Below, one piece after another: positions 1-4,055 of a DNA stretch of 11,542 nt (its first letter is position 1; each line of letters begins with the position of its first letter). The position numbers and the translations under genes were made by a program. The stretch is from contig JAHFLI010000020.1 of assembly GCA_023255615.1 (NCBI GenBank), positions 1 to 11,542 of the forward strand. The letters are read 5' to 3'. The notes under the pieces are model-generated. The model was not told the DNA's origin, searched no databases, and was given only the letters and a program-made list of their open reading frames with translations. The stretch comes from Candidatus Woesearchaeota archaeon (GTDB lineage: Archaea > Nanobdellota > Nanobdellia > Woesearchaeales > JACQSR01).

Positions 1-11
1 ATTGTTGATAA

Positions 12-46
12 CCGACATTCTCCGACGGAGCCAACCCTCTTGTCAG
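12..46 (-). repeat. 35-nt structured intergenic element, copy 1
   Basis: This is one of two near-identical 35-nt elements (the other is at 3973-4007). It lies about 70 nt past the stop codon of the Rieske gene. Read on the minus strand it begins CTGACA and ends TGTCGG; the ends pair over 6 bp with one G-U wobble. Inside are GAG, six bases, CTC, five bases and GAG, so the CTC can pair with either GAG. Thirty of 35 positions match copy 2. The frame TDKRVGSVGEC is open through it but has no ATG, GTG or TTG after an upstream TAG, so coding is unlikely. Its function is unknown; the gene it precedes, if any, is beyond the left edge. Confidence 0.6.
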
Positions 47-113
47 TGTTGATTGCTCTGATGAGAAGCTCGACTTGAGGCTGCTACTTGACTTTTAGGA
101 CAGAGCCTGGCAT

Positions 114-416
114 TTAGACCTCAATGAAGATATCATTTCCTTCTTTCTTGACGGGAAAACAAGGAACGGATGCAGAAGGAACCATGACGCATGATCCCGT
201 TTTCACATCATATTGCCATCCATGCAAAGGACACGTAACAATATCGCCTTCAAGAAATCCATCTCCTAAAGAGCCACCTCGATGGGCACACGAATTTCCG
301 ATTGCGAATAATTCTCCATTCACATTAAAGAACGCAATGGACAATCCATTGACCTGCACCGTTCTATTTTCTCCTGGTTGTAAATCAGACATCCCTTCTA
401 CTTTTATTGAAGTCAT
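114..416 (-). CDS. Rieske [2Fe-2S] ferredoxin, small soluble type
   Basis: A 100-residue single-domain Rieske protein of the NirD/dioxygenase-ferredoxin kind, expected to carry a [2Fe-2S] cluster and pass electrons in the cytoplasm to an unidentified oxidoreductase. The ligands are seen as C43-x-H45 (CAHRGGSL) and C62-x-x-H65 (CPLHGWQYD), followed by the usual TG turn. There is no signal peptide or membrane segment, unlike Rieske subunits of bc complexes. The open frame extends to 470, overlapping the upstream gene, but I place the start at 416 because GGAG lies 6 nt before that ATG. The ATG at 428 is the alternative. It sits 25 nt downstream of the 442-876 gene and is probably cotranscribed. 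No oxygenase or reductase partner is visible, so the substrate pathway is unknown. Confidence 0.93.
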   Translation of the reverse strand: MTSIKVEGMSDLQPGENRTVQVNGLSIAFFNVNGELFAIGNSCAHRGGSLGDGFLEGDIVTCPLHGWQYDVKTGSCVMVPSASVPCFPVKKEGNDIFIEV

Positions 417-441
417 AGATTGCTCCATTCCATTTTTTTGT

Positions 442-876
442 TTACGAATATTTACGTTCAATTTCAGCAAAAAAAGCGTTGAAGATAAGTAAAAAATCTG
501 CTTCGTTTAATTTAATGCGATCTCCGATTTTATATTTTAACACTGACTTCGCCGGATTTACCTTGATGGTATTGTCTGCAGACAGAATATTATTGTTATT
601 CATTATGGAATTACACATCATCCTCACTTCATTTAATGGATTACCATCTTTTTTTTCTATTGCCCGAGTTCTATGAACAAAAAGAGCATCTAAAAGGAGA
701 ACCATATTATTAAAGAAAACGGACTCAAAAGATTCAATGGCGGAGTTCAGTGACTTTTCATTTTTCCCAACTTTTCTCGCTGTTGTAACCAGGTTTTTGT
801 AGTCGGAAAGCTGTGCATTGATCCGTGAACGGCATTGATCAATATGTTGTTGAGTATACTTGTTAACACAAAGCAT
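442..876 (-). CDS. Conserved protein of unknown function (helical, DGNPLNEVR-containing)
   Basis: A 144-residue soluble protein with no signal peptide or membrane segment. The N-terminal part (about 1-75) looks helical; the middle has a polar block VHRTRAIEKKDGNPLNEVRMM (residues about 67-87), and the end is FLLIFNAFFAEIERKYS. The pattern of FNNMVLLLDALFVHR, then DGNPLNEVR, then KIGDRIKLNEADF resembles, from memory, a family of uncharacterised proteins found widely in bacteria, notably actinobacteria; I know no biochemical role. GAGAGG ends 7 nt before the ATG, supporting this start, and a TATA element lies at 917-924. It is first in a likely two-gene unit with the Rieske ferredoxin, which hints at a redox or oxidative-stress link, but that is inference. 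Confidence 0.85.
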   Translation of the reverse strand: MLCVNKYTQQHIDQCRSRINAQLSDYKNLVTTARKVGKNEKSLNSAIESFESVFFNNMVLLLDALFVHRTRAIEKKDGNPLNEVRMMCNSIMNNNNILSADNTIKVNPAKSVLKYKIGDRIKLNEADFLLIFNAFFAEIERKYS

Positions 877-883
877 TGGAGTG

Positions 884-924
884 CCTCTCGGTTGATGCTC
901 AGTTACGGTGTACTTTTATTTAAA
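884..924 (-). promoter_or_regulatory. TATA element and ribosome binding site for 442-876
   Basis: On the minus strand TTTAAATA (917-924) is preceded by GGAGGT-like purines that could act as BRE. A start about 26 nt downstream would fall near 891-894, leaving a leader of about 17 nt that contains GAGAGG (884-889), 7 nt before the ATG. The same TATA octamer recurs at 8040-8047. Confidence 0.55.
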
Positions 925-1035
925 ACCTCCTGTTTTGAAAAAAAAATATTCAATGTAATTCTCAATAGTGAACATCATGTTAATCTCGAAAAATAAAGAG
1001 TTTCATCGAAAAAAACTCAACCGTTAACATAACTG

Positions 1036-1042
1036 ATTTAAA
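1036..1042 (+). promoter_or_regulatory. TATA element for a probably leaderless reductase mRNA
   Basis: ATTTAAA is centred 26 nt before the ATG at 1065, which places the predicted transcription start on or next to the start codon. No Shine-Dalgarno sequence precedes that ATG. Both points fit a leaderless archaeal transcript. Confidence 0.5.
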
Positions 1043-1064
1043 GTGTGATCGATGAGAGCGATGT

Positions 1065-1586
1065 ATGGAACGAAGATTAATTCTCTATATTGCAACTAGT
1101 TTGGATGGGTACATTGCTGGTGAAAAGGGAAAGATTGATTGGTTGTTTTCTGATCAAGATTATGGGTATAAAGAATTTTACGCATCGGTTGATACAGTGA
1201 TAATGGGAAGAAAAACATATGACGTTGCTTGTAGCTTTGAAGAAGTTCCGTATCAACGCAAAGAATGTGTTGTGTTTTCAAAGAAGAAAACGATAAACGT
1301 TGCTGATCACGTTAAGGTAATTACCACAAACATTCATTCTTTTGTTCGACAGTTGAAAAATAAAAAGGGAAAAAATATCTGGCTTGTTGGTGGTTCTGAG
1401 ATTGTTCATGAATTGATAGAGTTGATTGATGACTACTTGATTTTTGTTCATCCGATTATTCTTGGTAAAGGAATTCCGTTGTTTAAGAAAAACAATAAAC
1501 GGATTCAATTGAAATGTGTGGGAACGAAATCTTTTTCTTCGGGATTAGTTGAATTACGATATTCGAGGAACTCAGAAGCTTTTTAA
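1065..1586 (+). CDS. RibD C-terminal/dihydrofolate reductase-fold family protein
   Basis: A 173-residue protein of the RibD_C/DHFR-like family (YyaP/YwjB-like), expected to use NAD(P)H to reduce a pterin, pyrimidine or similar substrate in the cytoplasm. The family pattern is seen in order: LYIATSLDGYIAG near the N-terminus (residues about 7-19), GKIDWLF, VDTVIMGRKTY (about 43-53), the nucleotide-binding IWLVGGSEIV (about 104-113), and HPIILGKGIPLF (about 129-140). The length is normal for a stand-alone member. It lacks the deaminase half of bifunctional RibD, so a role in riboflavin synthesis cannot be assumed; such stand-alone copies often have unknown substrates. It is divergent from the Rieske unit and appears leaderless. 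Confidence 0.9.
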   Translation: MERRLILYIATSLDGYIAGEKGKIDWLFSDQDYGYKEFYASVDTVIMGRKTYDVACSFEEVPYQRKECVVFSKKKTINVADHVKVITTNIHSFVRQLKNKKGKNIWLVGGSEIVHELIELIDDYLIFVHPIILGKGIPLFKKNNKRIQLKCVGTKSFSSGLVELRYSRNSEAF

Positions 1587-1646
1587 GTCAATTTCTACTT
1601 CTTTTCCATCATATGACTATTGTTGAGAAATTATACGGAGCTGGGG

Positions 1647-2378
1647 TTGTTACCATACTTGATCAAAGATTTACTACAAAAAATCCTTCATAACGTACCT
1701 ATACTGCGAGATCACCGGTGGGACACACTTGTCGAGGTTCTTGTATTAGGAGAAATTGCCGAAGATGCGTATTCAATTCTCTGTACCAATTTGAATTTTG
1801 ACGAAGTGTGGAAACCCTATGTAGATATGTTTGAACAAATGAGTGAAGGCAGATCAATGCCTCCTCGGCAGCATGGACATCTTCAGCTCGTTGTCGATAA
1901 TGAACCGTCTATAGATCATATGGCCCATGAGCTTGTGGATGCCCTTACTTCAGTACAAGGATATTATGAGAGATTTCCTGACGCTCATGATTATCAAATA
2001 GAAATGTCTAATTTGCGACATGCATTTGGTCACCTTCATCGAATACGAAGAAGTATTGATTATATGCCTCATTTGGCAACAGAACTTGACGCATTAATTG
2101 GAGGATTTCCTTTTCCAAGTCCAGAACAATCTCGTGAACTTCTTTTTCTTGAGGTGGACATTGATGAAACTTTTCGACGAGTAGATCAAACGCTTCGTGA
2201 AGATATAAAAGCCGTATATTCTTCAGATAGGCGATCAACATTAAGATTTGCTGGAGGATTTGTCGCGAGTGCGGTGATTGCCGTTGCGTTAACGGTAGGA
2301 TTATTTAGTTATCTTAATCATGTTAAACACGAACGAGAATTACATCCTGTTTCTTCAACGAGATATAAAACTCATTAG
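1647..2378 (+). CDS. Uncharacterised protein with C-terminal membrane anchor
   Basis: I do not recognise this protein. It is rich in acidic and histidine residues and mostly helical, for example a central block with RHAFGHLHRIRRSIDYMPHL, then FPFPSPEQSRELLFLEVDIDETFRRV. Near the C-terminus one hydrophobic segment, FAGGFVASAVIAVALTVGLF, is followed by a short basic tail, suggesting a single-pass anchor with most of the chain on one side. I start it at the TTG at 1647 because GGAG (1637-1640) lies 6 nt upstream; the frame is open back to TTG codons at 1620-1625 (252 residues). No ATG start exists before about residue 60. It follows the reductase by about 60 nt on the same strand. Function, partner and sidedness are unknown. 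Confidence 0.75.
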   Translation: MLPYLIKDLLQKILHNVPILRDHRWDTLVEVLVLGEIAEDAYSILCTNLNFDEVWKPYVDMFEQMSEGRSMPPRQHGHLQLVVDNEPSIDHMAHELVDALTSVQGYYERFPDAHDYQIEMSNLRHAFGHLHRIRRSIDYMPHLATELDALIGGFPFPSPEQSRELLFLEVDIDETFRRVDQTLREDIKAVYSSDRRSTLRFAGGFVASAVIAVALTVGLFSYLNHVKHERELHPVSSTRYKTH

Positions 2379-2403
2379 ATAGATTCTCAGAAAAAAAGAA
2401 TAT

Positions 2404-2434
2404 AAAAAAAATAAAAAAAAGTTCCTTATGGAAC
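2404..2434 (-). terminator. Hairpin plus oligo-T terminator of the major pilin gene
   Basis: On the minus strand GTTCC-ATAA-GGAAC (2421-2434) forms a 5-bp stem with a 4-nt loop, directly followed by T8-A-T8 (2404-2420). The pilin stop codon TAA lies in the loop. Oligo-T tracts terminate archaeal transcription; a hairpin is not required but is present here. The plus-strand gene ending at 2378 has no comparable T tract. Confidence 0.75.
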
Positions 2435-2887
2435 AATTTTGACTAACTGACCTGTCGTCGACTTTGACAATCCAGCTCCTGCGGATGCACCAACGTCATA
2501 GGTAATGGTCAAATCTCCTTTGATTTTGTCGCCAGAGTTTAATCCACCTGCGCACGCCAACACGAAATCATGTGTTGAATCTGCTGCGATTTGGGTGTTT
2601 GCAGTTGCGAACGAACATGCCGGGGTACTGAGTGTTATCGAATCAACCCATGCACTGTCAGTCTCAATATTTTTAATTCGTAGTGTTACTGTATCTGCGG
2701 TTGCATCTGATGTTGCATCCTCACAGAACAATCCGGATCCGGTTCCAATCGTACACTTATCCGGTAAAAACTTATCGGGACTCAAGACACCAAAATAGGC
2801 TAACGCTCCTATTGCAATAAGAACAACAAGAATAGCCCATCCGTATGTCATTAAGAACTCCATGGCAGCTTGTGCCTTTCTCAGCAT
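2426..2887 (-). CDS. Major pilin/archaellin-like protein with class III signal peptide
   Basis: A 153-residue archaeal prepilin. The N-terminus MLRKA is followed by QAAMEFLMTYGWAILVVLI, the classic class III pattern: a short basic leader, cleavage expected between A5 and Q6, and Glu at mature position +5 ahead of a hydrophobic helix (to about residue 34). After processing the helix would form the filament core and the beta-rich C-terminal domain would face outward. C45, C55, C91 and C112 could form two disulfides. It is the best candidate for the main filament subunit because it alone has its own TATA/BRE, a strong GAGGTGAT ribosome site and a hairpin terminator. It lies 92 nt downstream of the minus-strand pilus operon. 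Archaellin versus adhesive pilin cannot be decided from sequence. Confidence 0.9.
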   Translation of the reverse strand: MLRKAQAAMEFLMTYGWAILVVLIAIGALAYFGVLSPDKFLPDKCTIGTGSGLFCEDATSDATADTVTLRIKNIETDSAWVDSITLSTPACSFATANTQIAADSTHDFVLACAGGLNSGDKIKGDLTITYDVGASAGAGLSKSTTGQLVKIVP

Positions 2888-2890
2888 ATA

Positions 2891-2898
2891 ATCACCTC
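2891..2898 (-). promoter_or_regulatory. Strong Shine-Dalgarno site of the major pilin gene
   Basis: GAGGTGAT lies 3 nt before the ATG at 2887 (GGTG is 5 nt from it). It is the best ribosome site in the window and matches the archaeal consensus GGTGAT, fitting high expression. Confidence 0.7.
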
Positions 2899-2903
2899 TT
2901 ATT

Positions 2904-2915
2904 TATACTAGTATA
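2904..2915 (-). promoter_or_regulatory. 12-bp perfect palindrome in the pilin leader
   Basis: TATACTAGTATA is a perfect 12-bp palindrome located between the predicted transcription start (about 2922) and the ribosome site. It could be an operator for a dimeric repressor; as RNA it would make only a weak 4-bp stem. AT-rich palindromes can occur by chance. Confidence 0.35.
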
Positions 2916-2944
2916 GTATTTTACTACTTCTTTCGACGAACTCA

Positions 2945-2958
2945 TATATAAACTTTGC
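2945..2958 (-). promoter_or_regulatory. BRE/TATA promoter of the major pilin gene
   Basis: On the minus strand GCAAAG (2953-2958, BRE-like) is followed by TTTATATA (2945-2952). A start about 26 nt downstream gives a leader of about 35 nt carrying the Shine-Dalgarno site. This promoter lies in the spacer after the 2980-3957 gene, so the pilin is transcribed independently of, or in addition to, read-through from upstream. Confidence 0.65.
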
Positions 2959-2980
2959 TACTACACGATTCCTACTACAC
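2958..2980 (-). promoter_or_regulatory. Tandem GTGTAGTAG repeat next to the pilin BRE
   Basis: Two perfect copies of GTGTAGTAG (2958-2966 and 2972-2980; 14-nt period) lie immediately upstream of the BRE. The placement is that of an activator site. The core TGTAGTA (TACTACA on the other strand) recurs twice in the divergent pilus control region near 8080-8125. Confidence 0.45.
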
Positions 2981-3957
2981 TACGTTCCGACGTAAGAGAG
3001 GGTAGTGAGGTTATACCGTGCCAGATGAGGTTGATCAAATTTAACCCAACTTGGCGTAAAATTAATACGGTAATTACCGTTAAGGGTTTGCTTCCAATAA
3101 TAATAGTCTATGATACTGCTTCCAGAATTGATGATCAAACCTTCATCGCTGAGTTCTGGCACATACACCATGCTTTCAATGCCATTTGATGAATTACTTA
3201 AATTATTTTCAAAGCGCATTAAAAAACTCGGTGCGAGAGTATTCGCGACATAATAGGAATGTTCAATGTGTTTCATCACATTCGTTGTATTCCAGGTTCC
3301 ATTTACCAAATAGGTATAATTATTTTCATACGGACTGATCTCAATAGCATTTGCACTTCGTCCATAACTATAAATGATATAGACAGGATCTTCAAAATCG
3401 AAAATAGGAAGAATGGTTTTGACTTCTTCTTTTCGATACCATGACGCAACATTTGTAACATCGTTCATCTGAATGGTCACATTTGCTTTTGCCACCACAT
3501 GCCAAGGATCCTCTTGGGAGATTGAAACTGAATGAATAGTAATTGTAGTATTGATGTTAAACTTCAATGTTTCTGTTTGAATTTTCTGTACCCAATTTGA
3601 AAACGTCGAAGAGATCATCAATGTCGAATTCGTCCCGTTGATTGTTCCATTGAGCACGGCTTCAGAAAATCGTTTTGGTGAATTGTCGAGGAAGCTTCCT
3701 TTTTCCGTTACATACTCTTCCATTGATAATAAGCCACGAAAAGATGAGATATAGAGTCCACGTTCCATATCACGTTCAACATCTTTGAGAACGTTGTCCA
3801 TGGCTTCGACGCGCAATTCTACTACAGTTGTTTTTTCGCTTAGTCGTTGATACGAGGGAATAAAAAAAAGAAACAGAAAAATAACAAGAAAGGCAATGGT
3901 CATTAAGGTAAAGTACATTCCTTTTTTTCCTTGCATTACTGGCTTCAAATTCTTCAT
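2980..3957 (-). CDS. Prepilin-like surface protein with large glycosylation-rich ectodomain
   Basis: A 325-residue protein with a short basic start (MKNLKPVMQGKKG), one hydrophobic helix (MYFTLMTIAFLVIFLFLFFI, about residues 14-33), a coiled segment (about 38-70), then an extracellular domain with about a dozen N-x-S/T sequons and no cysteine. The GKKG-MYFTL junction resembles prepilin leaders but lacks Glu at +5, so it may be a minor or capping subunit, or simply membrane-anchored. The frame continues upstream to a GTG at 4095, but that would overlap the previous gene and read through the 35-nt element, so the ATG at 3957 is preferred; it has no clear Shine-Dalgarno. It is the last gene of the five-gene minus-strand pilus unit, 98 nt after the vWA gene. 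Confidence 0.8.
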   Translation of the reverse strand: MKNLKPVMQGKKGMYFTLMTIAFLVIFLFLFFIPSYQRLSEKTTVVELRVEAMDNVLKDVERDMERGLYISSFRGLLSMEEYVTEKGSFLDNSPKRFSEAVLNGTINGTNSTLMISSTFSNWVQKIQTETLKFNINTTITIHSVSISQEDPWHVVAKANVTIQMNDVTNVASWYRKEEVKTILPIFDFEDPVYIIYSYGRSANAIEISPYENNYTYLVNGTWNTTNVMKHIEHSYYVANTLAPSFLMRFENNLSNSSNGIESMVYVPELSDEGLIINSGSSIIDYYYWKQTLNGNYRINFTPSWVKFDQPHLARYNLTTLSYVGT

Positions 3958-3972
3958 TTCTTTTTTTGCTGA

Positions 3973-4007
3973 CTGACATTCTCCGGATGAGACAACCCTC
4001 TTGTCAG
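3973..4007 (-). repeat. 35-nt structured intergenic element, copy 2
   Basis: The second copy lies in the 98-nt spacer between the vWA gene and the 2980-3957 gene, ending 15 nt before the latter's ATG. Read on the minus strand it starts CTGACAAGAGGGTTG and ends CGGAGAATGTCAG, giving perfect 6-bp complementary ends. It shares the GAG-(6)-CTC-(5)-GAG core with copy 1. A further 10-nt match, GCCTC-A/C-AGTC, lies exactly 25 nt upstream of both copies. No T tract follows it, so it is not an ordinary terminator. A cis-acting RNA or processing site in the operon is the leading guess. Confidence 0.6.
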
Positions 4008-4055
4008 TTTTATTATTGTGAATATTGAATTTGACTGGAGGCCAGTAATGCTCTT

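Noticed and set aside
124..492. Plus-strand open frames opposite the Rieske and 442-876 genes.
   Set aside because: They mirror recognised minus-strand proteins and show no family features of their own.
998..1018. Inverted repeat GAGTTT/AAACTC with a 9-nt spacer upstream of the reductase TATA.
   Set aside because: It is short and AT-rich, in a spacer where such matches arise easily, and has no second copy to support it.
1613..1693. A 26-codon frame with an ATG start (MTIVEKLYGAGVV) overlapping the start of the tail-anchored gene in another frame.
   Set aside because: It is short and lacks a ribosome site; GGAG at 1637-1640 fits the in-frame TTG at 1647 better. It remains possible as a leader peptide or a frameshifted N-terminus.
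3776..3979. Minus-strand frame starting MSVSKKRNEE at GGAG-A-ATG inside the 35-nt element.
   Set aside because: The spacing between GGAG and ATG is only 1 nt and the frame lies wholly over the N-terminal coding part of the prepilin-like gene.
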